In this document: one piece after another, positions 1 to 8,950 of the stretch
How the letters are laid out: every line of letters starts with the position of its first letter
How positions within the stretch are numbered: the first letter of the stretch is position 1
Source of the DNA: an uncultured Clostridia bacterium
GTDB lineage: Bacteria > Bacillota > Clostridia > TANB77 > CAG-508
Assembly (NCBI GenBank): GCA_928721565.1
Contig: OV788638.1
Location: forward strand, 186,001 to 250,000
Length of the DNA stretch: 64,000 bases
Direction: 5' to 3'
Translations under genes and position numbers: made by a program
The notes under the pieces: model-generated
The model's database searches: none
The model's input: only the letters and a program-made list of their open reading frames with translations
Told to the model about the DNA's origin: nothing

Positions 1-1002
1 TGAAAATTCATTCATTTTGTTTAAATCATTTTGTGTAAAAATAAATTTTATTACTGCTTTTGCTGGTTTTGTAACTTTAGTAAAATCTGGTTCTTTTCCA
101 CAAGCTACATCTATTACCATTCTTACAAAGTCATATCCTGTAGATATTTGTACTAAATCTGACCCTATGCAGTCTCCTCCCATCCTTGCACCTATCTCAA
201 TAATTCCAAATTCACCATTTTCATTAACTTTAAATTCTGTATGACTAGCTCCATTTTGCACACCTAAAGCTGTTAAAGCTTTAAAAATATTATTTTTAAT
301 TTCCTCTTGATATTCTAGTTTTATATCTGACGGTTCCATATGTCCTGTTTCTATAAAATTAGGCGAACCTGTAGTATATTTTTTTGTAAACGCAAGAAAA
401 TGATGATTTCCTTTATATGAAATACATTCACAACTGTATTCATTTCCTTCTATATATTCTTCAACTATAGCCATTTTTTCAAATGAATCCTTAGTCGCAT
501 ATTTTACAGCATCTTCTAATTCATTTTTATTAAAAACTTTTGTTATTCCTCTACTTCCTGATCTATCTGTAGGCTTTACAATGACAGGAAATTTCATATT
601 TTCAACATTCCAAGTTGAACTGTCATTACTTACTTTTATAAAAGCTGGTGTTTTTACGCCATTTTCCTTCATTTTTTTACGCATTTCAAATTTATTTGTA
701 CATTGTAATGTTGTTGAAGTTGGATTACAAGCTAATCCTAAATTTTCTGCAACATAATTTACTGTAATTGTAGCTAAATCTGATGCAATCGAACATACTC
801 CTACTGGTTTTATTTCTTTACATTTTTCTAATATTTGTTCTTTTTCTACTATACTAATTGGATAAAAGTAATCTGCTGTTTTCTCTCCTATTGAACCATC
901 CTGCCATGCAAATACATGTGTTTCATAACCTAATGATTTTGCTTTTAATATTAATTGATTTTGAAAATCATTTGCTCCAATTATAACTAATTTTTCTTTC
1001 AT
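1..1002 (-). CDS. ATP-grasp domain ligase, 3'-truncated by the window edge
   Basis: The reading frame starts at the ATG at 1002 and stays open to base 1, so the C-terminus is missing; 334 residues are visible. It opens with a Rossmann-like strand (KEKLVIIGANDFQ), as in the pre-ATP-grasp domain of PurK and carbamoyl-phosphate synthase relatives. An ATP-binding segment follows (FPVIVKPTDRSGSRGITKV, about residue 140), and a metal-binding segment with EIGARMGGD lies near residue 280. ATP-grasp enzymes join a carboxylate to an amine or thiol through an acyl-phosphate. It begins 11 bp after wecE, which makes an amino sugar. A role in attaching an amino acid or other acid to that amine is my inference; the substrate cannot be read from sequence. 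Confidence 0.8.
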   Translation of the reverse strand, partial: MKEKLVIIGANDFQNQLILKAKSLGYETHVFAWQDGSIGEKTADYFYPISIVEKEQILEKCKEIKPVGVCSIASDLATITVNYVAENLGLACNPTSTTLQCTNKFEMRKKMKENGVKTPAFIKVSNDSSTWNVENMKFPVIVKPTDRSGSRGITKVFNKNELEDAVKYATKDSFEKMAIVEEYIEGNEYSCECISYKGNHHFLAFTKKYTTGSPNFIETGHMEPSDIKLEYQEEIKNNIFKALTALGVQNGASHTEFKVNENGEFGIIEIGARMGGDCIGSDLVQISTGYDFVRMVIDVACGKEPDFTKVTKPAKAVIKFIFTQNDLNKMNEFS

Positions 1003-1012
1003 AATTGTTCCT

Positions 1013-2131
1013 CTACTTCTTATAAAATTCTTTTATCTTATTACAAACTTTTAAAACGTCTTCTTCTTTTAAACCATAATACATTGGTAATCTAAGAAGT
1101 CTTTCACTTTCTTTTGTTGTATACTTATCTTCTCCATGGAATCTACCATATTTAATTCCTGCTGGAGCTGAATGTAATGGTATATAATGAAATACTGCTT
1201 GAATTTCATTTTCTTTTAAATGGTTTATTAATTTTGTTCTTTCTTCTAAGTCTTTAGTCTTGATGTAGAACATATGTGCATTATGTTTGCATTCTGCTGG
1301 AACATAAGGCATTTCTATTTGTTCTATATCTTTTAAATTTTCATAATATAAATTCCAATTTTTTAATCTATTTTTATTTATCTCATCAGCCATTTCAAGT
1401 TGCGCATATAAATATGCAGCATTAATATCACTTGGTAGATATGATGAACCTGCTTCTACCCAAGTATATTTATCAACTTGACCTCTGAAGAATCTGCTAC
1501 GATCTGTTCCTTTTTCTCTTATAATTTCTGCTCTTTCAAAATTATTTTGATCTTTTACTAATAAAGCTCCACCTTCACCCATGCTGTAATTCTTAGTTTC
1601 ATGGAAACTATAACATCCATAATCCCCTATTGTTCCTAAAGGTTTGCCTTTATATTCACTCATTACTCCTTGAGCAGCATCTTCAATAACTATCAAGTTA
1701 TGTCTTTTAGCTATATCCATGATTGTATCCATTTCACACGCTACACCTGCATAATGTACTGGTGCAATTGCTCTTGTTTTATCAGTTATAGCATCTTCAA
1801 TTAATTTTTCATCTATATTCATAGTATCTGGTCTTATATCTACAAATACTGGAGTTGCTCCTCTCATAACAAATGCATCAGCTGTTGATACAAATGTATA
1901 TGCAGGTAATATTACCTCATCTCCAGGTTTTATATCAGCTAATATTGCTGACATATCTAATGCATGACTACATGATGTTGTTAATAATACATTTGATTTT
2001 GTTTTTTCTCTTAACCATTTAGTACATTTTTTAGTAAATTCTCCATCTCCGCAAATCTTTCTATTTTCTATTGCTTTGCTTATGTATTCTTTTTCTTTTC
2101 CTACATATGGTGGTACATTAAAATTAATCAT
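1013..2131 (-). CDS. wecE: dTDP-4-amino-4,6-dideoxygalactose transaminase (WecE/RffA type)
   Basis: This is a 372-residue PLP-dependent aminotransferase of the DegT/DnrJ/EryC1/StrS family. It resembles E. coli WecE over its whole length: the N-terminus is INFNVPP, the middle has TDKTRAIAPVHYAGVACEMD, and the C-terminal part has FHYIPLHSAP and TTKESERLLRLP. The PLP aspartate is D151 in IEDAAQG and the Schiff-base lysine is K180 in FHETKNY. Known WecE enzymes convert dTDP-4-keto-6-deoxyglucose to dTDP-Fuc4N, using glutamate as amino donor. The gene has its own promoter downstream of the GH25 gene terminator and continues into the ATP-grasp gene. Its product would supply an amino sugar to the polysaccharide made by the upstream genes. 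No dTDP-glucose synthesis genes are in view. Confidence 0.9.
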   Translation of the reverse strand: MINFNVPPYVGKEKEYISKAIENRKICGDGEFTKKCTKWLREKTKSNVLLTTSCSHALDMSAILADIKPGDEVILPAYTFVSTADAFVMRGATPVFVDIRPDTMNIDEKLIEDAITDKTRAIAPVHYAGVACEMDTIMDIAKRHNLIVIEDAAQGVMSEYKGKPLGTIGDYGCYSFHETKNYSMGEGGALLVKDQNNFERAEIIREKGTDRSRFFRGQVDKYTWVEAGSSYLPSDINAAYLYAQLEMADEINKNRLKNWNLYYENLKDIEQIEMPYVPAECKHNAHMFYIKTKDLEERTKLINHLKENEIQAVFHYIPLHSAPAGIKYGRFHGEDKYTTKESERLLRLPMYYGLKEEDVLKVCNKIKEFYKK

Positions 2132-2165
2132 TCTTTTTTCCCTCTTTCATTTATTTTTCGAGGTT

Positions 2166-2194
2166 ATTTTATCATATTTTTTATATATAGACAA
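2166..2194 (-). promoter_or_regulatory. Sigma-A type promoter of wecE
   Basis: On the minus strand the -35 is TTGTCT (2194-2189), followed by a 17-bp spacer and the -10 TAAAAT (2171-2166), 35 bp before the wecE start. It lies just after the terminator of the GH25 gene, so wecE and the ATP-grasp gene probably form a separate transcription unit. Confidence 0.6.
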
Positions 2195-2204
2195 CATTAA
2201 AAAC

Positions 2205-2233
2205 AAAAAAGAATCTAAAATTAGATTCTTTTT
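2205..2233 (-). terminator. Intrinsic terminator of the GH25/ChW gene
   Basis: A perfect stem with arms AAAAAGAATCTAA and TTAGATTCTTTTT is followed by a T-rich tract on the minus strand. It begins 5 bp after the stop codon of the GH25 gene and ends the polysaccharide operon. Confidence 0.8.
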
Positions 2234-2237
2234 ATTT

Positions 2238-4145
2238 TTAAAAATATTTTTTATAACATACATTAAAATCTACATTACCTGATATTCCATCTATATTTCC
2301 TGATTGTGTATATTGCCATATATCATGTGTTTTAGCATATTTCTCAATCTGATCTGGTATTCCATCTGTTATAGTAACACTTTTATCATAATGTGCGATC
2401 CATAAAGCATAATCATCAGGTATTTGAGATAATTTTATTTTATTTGTATACCAATTTAAATTAGCATATATTCCAGTATTGTATCCAGCATTTTTTATAA
2501 CATTGCAGAATGTCATTATAATTTGTGTTGCTTTTTCTTTGCTTAACGATTCTTGAGTTTTATCTTCTATATCGAAAAATATTGGTAGTTCGTATTCCTT
2601 TTTATTACTTGTATTCAAATATTTTATTAAGCCTTCTGCTTCTCTTTTTGCTTCATCTACATTTGTTGCATATGAATATAAATAAATTCCTAATGGAATA
2701 TTTCCTTTTTTGGCTTCATTATAGTTTCTTTCAAATTGAGAATCTACCATAAATTTAGAACGACTTTCACTATACCAACCAACTTTAGCTATCATAAAAT
2801 CTATTTTCTTACTTGCTATTAATCTGTTATAGTCTACTGTTCCCTGCCAATGTGATATATCTATTCCTATATAATGCCTTTTATATTTAGGTACTATTCT
2901 AATTTCCACGGCCTCAACTCTTAGGCATTTTCCTATTGATCCTGACGTTTCTCCATCAATATACCAATCTGTCCATCCAATATCTTGTACATGTGTCCTA
3001 TATTCAATACTATATTCATCTGCATTTTCAAGCTCTATTTTTATTGCTTCTATTCTTTTACTTTGTGCTATTGTTCCTGATATATCTCCATCATACTTCC
3101 ATCCTTGCCAACCTATATCTTGTACATGCGCTTTATATCTTACTTTAGCATTTCCTGGAGCATTTATTAAATTTATTTTTAATGCTTCTACTCTTAATGA
3201 TTTTCCTTCTGTTCCTGCTATGTTTCCATCTTGTTTTTGCCCTTGCCAGCCTATATCTTGTACATGCGCTGAATATGTAACATGAGGTGATGTATCATAT
3301 ATGATATTTGTAGTTATTGATCCTATTTTATCTCCTTTTGAATCAATTGTATATATTTTTATAATATGTTTTCCTGATGTTAATTTAGCCGTGTCTAATT
3401 CAAAACTATACTGTGGTTTAGGATTCTGCTCCGCATTACCATATCCAATTACTCCTTGAATTACATCTGGTCTTTCTGCATATGTTATTGAATTTTCATC
3501 AATTAGAGTACCATCTAAATATGCAGAAATTTTAGTATTTGGAACATCTGCCATTTTCCATCCACGTATCTTTATTTTATCATTCCTATAATATACCGTT
3601 CCATTTTTTCCTTCATCTATATTCATTAATACTTGGGCTTTTCTATCTACAATTTTTATTTCTATTGCTTCTAGTCTTTTTGATTGTCCTTCTGTTCCTG
3701 CTATTTCTCCATCATATTTCCATTCTTGCCATCCTATGTCTTGTACATGTACCCTATACATTATTGAATATTCTTTTGTTCCTTCTAATTCAATTTTTAT
3801 TGCTTCTAATCTTTTTAATTGTCCTTCTGTTCCTGACATTTCTCCATTATATTTCCATTCTTGCCATCCTATGTCTTGAATATGTGTTGAATATCTTATT
3901 TTTACTGCATCAGATGTACTATTTAAATTTATTTTTATTGCTTCTAGCCTTTTTGATTGTCCTTCTGTTCCTGCTATTTCTCCATTTTGCTTTTTTTCTT
4001 GCCAACCAATATCTTGTACATGTGTTTGATATGTAACATTTAATTCAGGTTCTACACTATTTTGAGCATATACTTTTCCTATATTTGTATATATAATAAT
4101 ACAATTCAAAAATACAATAATACTTAATATTTTTCTTATATTCAT
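2238..4145 (-). CDS. Secreted ChW-repeat protein with GH25 lysozyme domain
   Basis: The protein has 635 residues. A signal peptide covers about residues 1-28 (hydrophobic core ILSIIVFLNCIIIY, then KVYAQ). Three ChW repeats lie at about 38-74, 84-120 and 130-166, each with the core HVQDIGWQ and a later RLEAIKI. A beta-rich linker domain with RPDVIQGVIGYG follows (about 168-285), then three more repeats (about 289-325, 336-372, 381-417). The GH25 domain runs from about 424 to the end, with the catalytic aspartate in GIDISHWQG and the acidic FFDIED motif. GH25 enzymes cut the MurNAc-GlcNAc bond of peptidoglycan; ChW repeats are thought to bind the cell surface. It is the last gene of the polysaccharide operon. 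Its first 420 residues are paralogous to the M14 protein at 21551-23947. Confidence 0.92.
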   Translation of the reverse strand: MNIRKILSIIVFLNCIIIYTNIGKVYAQNSVEPELNVTYQTHVQDIGWQEKKQNGEIAGTEGQSKRLEAIKINLNSTSDAVKIRYSTHIQDIGWQEWKYNGEMSGTEGQLKRLEAIKIELEGTKEYSIMYRVHVQDIGWQEWKYDGEIAGTEGQSKRLEAIEIKIVDRKAQVLMNIDEGKNGTVYYRNDKIKIRGWKMADVPNTKISAYLDGTLIDENSITYAERPDVIQGVIGYGNAEQNPKPQYSFELDTAKLTSGKHIIKIYTIDSKGDKIGSITTNIIYDTSPHVTYSAHVQDIGWQGQKQDGNIAGTEGKSLRVEALKINLINAPGNAKVRYKAHVQDIGWQGWKYDGDISGTIAQSKRIEAIKIELENADEYSIEYRTHVQDIGWTDWYIDGETSGSIGKCLRVEAVEIRIVPKYKRHYIGIDISHWQGTVDYNRLIASKKIDFMIAKVGWYSESRSKFMVDSQFERNYNEAKKGNIPLGIYLYSYATNVDEAKREAEGLIKYLNTSNKKEYELPIFFDIEDKTQESLSKEKATQIIMTFCNVIKNAGYNTGIYANLNWYTNKIKLSQIPDDYALWIAHYDKSVTITDGIPDQIEKYAKTHDIWQYTQSGNIDGISGNVDFNVCYKKYF

Positions 4146-4183
4146 TTCTTATCCTCCCTTGTATAAAATATGAATTAATTATA

Positions 4184-5161
4184 TCATATTTTTCCATATA
4201 AATAAATGGCAATTTTTCCAATTCTAACTTTATTGATAATTGTCATAAAAACAACAATCATTCTTACACTTAGTAATTCACTTTTAGGTTTCCATATTCT
4301 TATTACCTTATTTTTTTTATAGTTAGGAAAATGATTTTTTAACCATTGAAATAGTTTATCATATTCTTTACTTATTGTTTTATAATCTAAGTTTTTGGTT
4401 GAAAATAAAATCAACCAAATAATATATTTTATAAAATGTGCTTCTAACATTTCATAATTTTTTTCTAATATTCCTTCATCTTTTAGCATATCATAACATG
4501 CATTTATTAATTCATAAACTTGTAATTGTGTAATATTTTTTTGAATTGTATTTGATACACTTTGTGTATTGAAAAACCAGTTATATCCAATATACTCTAT
4601 ACACTTTACTTTTCCTAATAATAATGCTTTTAAATTAAAGTACATATCTTCTCCTAAATTATTTTCTAGGAATGTTATGTTGTTTTGTATCAAATATTCT
4701 TTTTTGTATATTTTAGCCCATGGAGCCATTATCATATATTTTGACCATTCATCATTTCTTAATTTTAATGTTTTTAATATTTTATTTTTTTCTGTTATTC
4801 TTCTATATCCACCTACAACTGCATCATAGTTATCACTTTCGATTTCTTTTACGTAAGTTTCAATATAATCTTTATCCAAATAATCATCATTATCCATAAA
4901 CATTATATATTCACTCTTAACTTTTTGTATGCTTTCATTTCTAGTTCTTGCTACTCCTTTGTTCTCCTGTTCAATTACATTTATTTTATCTGGATATTTT
5001 TCTTTGTATTTATTAATAATTTCTTGCGAATTGTCTTTTGAACCATCATTTACTACTAGTATCTCAAAGTCTTGATATGTTTGTTGTAAAATACTATCTA
5101 AACATTTTCCTATATATTTTTCAGAATTATATACTGGTATAATCATTGTTACCTTACTCAT
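4184..5161 (-). CDS. GT2 family glycosyltransferase
   Basis: This 325-residue protein has a GT-A fold N-terminus: VTMIIPVYNSEKYIGKCLDS at the start, VVNDGSKDNS for nucleotide-sugar binding near residue 38, and the metal-binding MFMDNDDYLD near residue 95. The C-terminal third is basic and hydrophobic and may lie on the membrane. GT2 enzymes transfer a sugar from a nucleotide donor, here probably onto the lipid-linked glycan. The start overlaps the end of the flippase gene by 8 bp, so translation is probably coupled. Donor and linkage cannot be predicted. Confidence 0.88.
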   Translation of the reverse strand: MSKVTMIIPVYNSEKYIGKCLDSILQQTYQDFEILVVNDGSKDNSQEIINKYKEKYPDKINVIEQENKGVARTRNESIQKVKSEYIMFMDNDDYLDKDYIETYVKEIESDNYDAVVGGYRRITEKNKILKTLKLRNDEWSKYMIMAPWAKIYKKEYLIQNNITFLENNLGEDMYFNLKALLLGKVKCIEYIGYNWFFNTQSVSNTIQKNITQLQVYELINACYDMLKDEGILEKNYEMLEAHFIKYIIWLILFSTKNLDYKTISKEYDKLFQWLKNHFPNYKKNKVIRIWKPKSELLSVRMIVVFMTIINKVRIGKIAIYLYGKI

Positions 5162-6419
5162 TATTTTTTTCCTCTTTATTAAATATTTTTTTTAATTTTA
5201 TATTTGTATATATTGCATATATTCCAAATTGCATTGTCATTATTCCAAAATAAGCAATTACTGATCCACTCATTCCATTATTATGTGTTAATATGTTTGA
5301 ACTTATCAAAGCAAACAATGATATTACAATATAAATAATAAATTGTGAAAATGTCTCTCTTACTGCTGTTAATACAGATGAATAAATTATTCCTATTGTA
5401 TATAATGTTGCTGATATTATGATTATTAATAAGCTTATTCTATATGTTGTTAAATCAATTCCATATACAATACCTAAAACTTCTGGTCCTAATAAATATG
5501 CTAATAATGATGCTACTGCTCCAAATCCAGCAATCATACATATAAGCTTTAATATCAATTTTTTTAAATTTTTCAAATCTTTTTTCTTATATAAGTCAAC
5601 TATTTTATTTAAATATGGATGTATTAAAAATTGAGCCACTAATCCTATAACTGTTGCAGGCATTACTATTATTCCAAATATAGTTTGATAATTTTCTTCT
5701 AAGAAACTATCTATAGCATATTTAGGAGCATTTAAAATATATACACCTAAAAAAGATATTGCAAATGTAAAAAATCCTGATTTAAATATTTTTACAATAT
5801 TTTCTTTTTGGATTTTTTCTTTTAAATTAATTAACTCTACTGTTTTTGGGGTATCATATAATATTAAAACTGCTATATTTACAATAATTATTGTTATTGA
5901 TGCTAATATCATATTTTTGGTAATCAAATCAATCATCAAAAATAATATTATTGATATTATAGCTTTCATAAAAAATGATTTTCCGACAATCTCCAATTTA
6001 TCATGTTTTTGAAGTATTCCATATAAAACATCACTAAAAGCCTCTAAAGCTTTGTAAAATGTTAATATAAAAAACATTGCTGATTTAAACAGATTGTATC
6101 CTCTTAATATAGAAAATACTATAACAAGTATTAACATTGCAATTGAACTTATCATTCTATTAACTATAAACTCTTTGTCAGTAATATTTTGATTTAATTC
6201 CGTTACTTGATATATTCTCCCTGCATACACACCAACAAAATATATAATACATGCTGTTGAAAAAGCAATTGTAAATATTCCTGCTTGATCTATTCCATTT
6301 ATTCTAGTAACAATTATCATAAAAAACAAGGAATTAAAAGCATTTAATCCTGTTCCTAAAACATTCCATATGAAATTTTTTCTAAATTGTACATCTTTTT
6401 GTCCCATTTCTTCTCCCAT
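5154..6419 (-). CDS. Polysaccharide flippase, Wzx/MOP superfamily
   Basis: The protein has 421 residues and about 12 hydrophobic segments, with the N-terminal pattern FRKNFIWNVLGTGLNAFNSLFFMIIVTRI... typical of Wzx-like transporters, split here only for brevity. These proteins flip lipid-linked repeat units across the membrane. The listed ATG overlaps the stop codon of the preceding gene (TAATG); an in-frame ATG four codons later (6407) is a possible alternative. Finding a Wzx-type flippase in the same operon as a Wzm/Wzt ABC exporter is unusual, because the two normally belong to alternative pathways. Confidence 0.85.
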   Translation of the reverse strand: MGEEMGQKDVQFRKNFIWNVLGTGLNAFNSLFFMIIVTRINGIDQAGIFTIAFSTACIIYFVGVYAGRIYQVTELNQNITDKEFIVNRMISSIAMLILVIVFSILRGYNLFKSAMFFILTFYKALEAFSDVLYGILQKHDKLEIVGKSFFMKAIISIILFLMIDLITKNMILASITIIIVNIAVLILYDTPKTVELINLKEKIQKENIVKIFKSGFFTFAISFLGVYILNAPKYAIDSFLEENYQTIFGIIVMPATVIGLVAQFLIHPYLNKIVDLYKKKDLKNLKKLILKLICMIAGFGAVASLLAYLLGPEVLGIVYGIDLTTYRISLLIIIISATLYTIGIIYSSVLTAVRETFSQFIIYIVISLFALISSNILTHNNGMSGSVIAYFGIMTMQFGIYAIYTNIKLKKIFNKEEKNNE

Positions 6420-7456
6420 TAAAACTTTATATCTAATTTTAACTTATCTACCAAAAATCTATATGTTTTTATATATACCTTTGGCAATCCTATTTTATAA
6501 AATATTGACACTCCCCATAATGCAATATGTTTAAAACCTTTTTTTGCAGAATATCCAAATTTCAAAAACGGCGATTTTCTCCAATTTGAGAAGTTTTCGT
6601 CTAAATATTTTATTGTTTCTTTTAACATGTCTTTCATATTTACTTCTTTGTCATAAGAAACTCTATACATTACAGATGTTCCCAAATGTAAAAATGCAAA
6701 TGTATCTAAAATATATTTCATTTCTTCATATTTGTTTGTCTCTATATAAAGTTTTTTTACTTCTAATAGATATTTTTTTAAGTTTTCTACATCTTGTTTA
6801 TTTACAGTATGTATTTGAGAGTCATATCTCAAATAATAATGGTATAATGGTTCTGGCACAAATGCTATTTTTTCCATCTTAGTATAGCAACTTGCCAAAA
6901 ACATTGCATCATTAAATCCTCTAAAAGGTAGAAATCTTAAATCTTTTACCTTTTCTCTTTTATATACCTTATTCCAAGGTGCAGGATTAATAAAAAGTGT
7001 AAAATCATCTTTACTATTTATTTCTTTTACAGTTTGTCCAAAATTTGTCATATTTGTTGAAACAACTTTATTTGTATTTAAGTCTATTCTTTCAAATCCG
7101 CACACAGCTAAATCTGCATCATTTTGTTTTGCAGCATTATATAATTTCTCTGCCCAAGTTAATTCCACTTGGTCATCTGTATCTACAAATGTAACATATT
7201 CTCCTGTTGCTCTTTCTAATCCATAATTTCTAGTTGTAAATTCGCCACCATTTGGTTTATGAAATGCTTTTACTTTATCTGGATATTTTTTTGCATATTC
7301 ATCAATAATATAAGGTGCTGAATCTGTTGAACCATCATCTACACATAATATTTCAATTTCTTGTAAAGTTTGATTTACCAATGCATCTAAGCATCTTGGT
7401 AAATATTTTTCTAAATTATATACAGCTGCTACTATTGATAATTTATAATTACTCAT
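6419..7456 (-). CDS. GT2 family glycosyltransferase
   Basis: I place the start at the ATG at 7456 (MSNYKLSIVAAVYN) because AAAGGAG lies at the right distance upstream; the frame is open nine codons further. The 345-residue protein has VDDGSTDSAP for donor binding and the metal-binding YVTFVDTDDQVE near residue 90. The segment PAPWNKVYKRE is shared with other clostridial GT2 enzymes. The C-terminal 60 residues are basic and amphipathic. Its start overlaps gtrA by 8 bp and its stop overlaps the flippase start, so it lies in a tightly coupled block. Confidence 0.88.
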   Translation of the reverse strand: MSNYKLSIVAAVYNLEKYLPRCLDALVNQTLQEIEILCVDDGSTDSAPYIIDEYAKKYPDKVKAFHKPNGGEFTTRNYGLERATGEYVTFVDTDDQVELTWAEKLYNAAKQNDADLAVCGFERIDLNTNKVVSTNMTNFGQTVKEINSKDDFTLFINPAPWNKVYKREKVKDLRFLPFRGFNDAMFLASCYTKMEKIAFVPEPLYHYYLRYDSQIHTVNKQDVENLKKYLLEVKKLYIETNKYEEMKYILDTFAFLHLGTSVMYRVSYDKEVNMKDMLKETIKYLDENFSNWRKSPFLKFGYSAKKGFKHIALWGVSIFYKIGLPKVYIKTYRFLVDKLKLDIKF

Positions 7457-7883
7457 TTTCGTTTTCTCCTTTATTAAATACAACTATTTTACTTAATAAA
7501 TAATTTGTTATAATTACTACCACTTGTGATACTAGTTTTATAATTTTGTCATTAAATTTCAGTAATGTTACTCCAATAAACATTATTGCCATATCCATTA
7601 ATAATGTTGCTATTCTTGATGTAACAAATTTACTTGCCTCTTTTATTTTATTTTTTTCATTACTTTCAAATACAAACTTTCTATTTGTAACATAAGCAAA
7701 TGTAACTCCTAAAATCCATGAAATTACATTTGCTATTTGTAATTGAACTGCTTGTTCTGGATCTAGAACTGTATATACACAAATATAATATGTTACTAAT
7801 GAAACTACTGTTGTTAATACTCCAAATATTAGATAATTTACTATTTCCTTATATTTAAAATATAACTCTTTTATTTTGTCCAT
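7449..7883 (-). CDS. GtrA family membrane protein
   Basis: The 144-residue protein has four hydrophobic segments. The start, EIVNYLIFGVLTTVVSLVTYY, and the later SWILGVTFAYVTNRKFVF are the classic GtrA pattern. GtrA proteins are thought to flip polyprenyl-phosphate-linked monosaccharides, or to assist in that, for modifying surface glycans outside the membrane. It lies next to a DUF2304 protein, a DPM1/GtrB-like enzyme and a GT-C-like protein. Together these look like the GtrA-GtrB-Gtr(type) modules known from O-antigen glucosylation. Confidence 0.88.
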   Translation of the reverse strand: MDKIKELYFKYKEIVNYLIFGVLTTVVSLVTYYICVYTVLDPEQAVQLQIANVISWILGVTFAYVTNRKFVFESNEKNKIKEASKFVTSRIATLLMDMAIMFIGVTLLKFNDKIIKLVSQVVVIITNYLLSKIVVFNKGENENE

Positions 7884-7897
7884 TTTAACCCTTTCAC

Positions 7898-8248
7898 TTA
7901 TTTATTCTTTTCTTCATTTTCTTTTAGTGCTATATAATGATCTAAATCCTTTATTTTTTCGTTTAATGATGTAATATGTATATTATCTATAAATATCTGC
8001 ATTAGTAAAAATGCTATCATTATCAAAAATATAAAATTTACTGGTGCTACAAATCCTAATTTGGTTGAAATCCAAACAACTATATTAGGAAATATGCTTA
8101 TTAATATTAGTAATATACTTCCTAACATCCATGTTACAGAATTTTCTACTTTTAACTGAGATTTTTTTATTTTGGTTACACATAAGAAAAATGCTATAAA
8201 AGAGCTTACAATTAATATTATTCTTAATGTTATTGACATTGTTTTCAC
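7898..8248 (-). CDS. DUF2304 family small membrane protein
   Basis: The 116-residue protein has three hydrophobic segments and a charged C-terminal helix (LNEKIKDLDHYIALKENEEKN). The loop pattern (NSVTWMLGSILLILISIFPN) matches DUF2304 proteins, which regularly accompany DPM1-like glycosyltransferases. The function is unknown; a scaffold or partner role for the neighbouring GT2 is an inference. It starts 2 bp after the stop of that gene. Confidence 0.75.
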   Translation of the reverse strand: MKTMSITLRIILIVSSFIAFFLCVTKIKKSQLKVENSVTWMLGSILLILISIFPNIVVWISTKLGFVAPVNFIFLIMIAFLLMQIFIDNIHITSLNEKIKDLDHYIALKENEEKNK

Positions 8249-8250
8249 CT

Positions 8251-8940
8251 CTACTTATTTTTTCTAGTTATCGCTCTAATAAATATAATTGAGAACATCA
8301 TATTTATCATATATTTCATAGATTTTATTGGAGTCAAATAACTTTCTCCAAATTCTCTATCTTTCATTTCAACTTGTACTTCTTTGATTTTTAAACCCTT
8401 TTTAGCCATATATACTAATGTATCTGGTTCTGGTGTTAAACTAGTATTTCTGTTAAACTCTGAGATTGCTCTTTTGTTAAATGCTCTCATTCCAGAAGTA
8501 GTATCTTTTATTGTTAGCCCTGTAGTAATTTTTATAAAAAATGAAATTACTCTACTTCCTAACATTCTTGCTGTAACTGGTTTCTTTTCTGTAACAAATC
8601 TTGAACCAATTGTTATATCTGCATTTTTTTCTTCTATCTCTTTTACTAAATCTTTTAAATATTTAGCTTGATGTTGCCCATCACCATCAAATTGAATGGC
8701 TATATCATAATTGTTTTTTTGTGCATATTTCATGCCTAATTGTATTCCACTTGTTAATCCATAGTTTATTGGTAATGACAACATATTAAAATTATTTTTT
8801 TCGCAGATTTCTTTTGTATTGTCTTTTGAACAGTCATTTATTATTATGTAATCATATTTTGTGTTTGTTGTTACATCTTTTACTGTTTTTTCTATATTTT
8901 GAGCTTCATTATATGCTGGTATAATTATTAATACTTTCAT
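8251..8940 (-). CDS. DPM1/GtrB-like GT2, probable polyprenyl-phosphate glycosyltransferase
   Basis: The 229-residue protein has the dolichol-phosphate mannose synthase pattern: VLIIIPAYNEAQNIEKTV, YIIINDCSKDNT, the metal-binding IQFDGDGQHQ near residue 92, then GSRF and the conserved MKDREFGESY near residue 200. A C-terminal hydrophobic helix could hold it at the membrane. Such enzymes load one sugar onto polyprenyl phosphate. Together with GtrA and the GT-C-like protein this would supply a lipid-linked sugar for extracytoplasmic transfer. The sugar cannot be predicted. Confidence 0.85.
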   Translation of the reverse strand: MKVLIIIPAYNEAQNIEKTVKDVTTNTKYDYIIINDCSKDNTKEICEKNNFNMLSLPINYGLTSGIQLGMKYAQKNNYDIAIQFDGDGQHQAKYLKDLVKEIEEKNADITIGSRFVTEKKPVTARMLGSRVISFFIKITTGLTIKDTTSGMRAFNKRAISEFNRNTSLTPEPDTLVYMAKKGLKIKEVQVEMKDREFGESYLTPIKSMKYMINMMFSIIFIRAITRKNK

Positions 8941-8950
8941 TGTTTTCTCC

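Noticed and set aside
17..244. Plus-strand frame of 75 codons
   Set aside because: It is antisense to the ATP-grasp gene, which has clear domain motifs.
2525..4036. Plus-strand frames rich in Leu and Phe
   Set aside because: They are antisense shadows of the GH25/ChW gene; the periodic look comes from its repeats.
2900..4060. Regular DNA repeats that could suggest a CRISPR array
   Set aside because: The units are about 110-140 bases, differ from each other and encode ChW protein repeats in frame.
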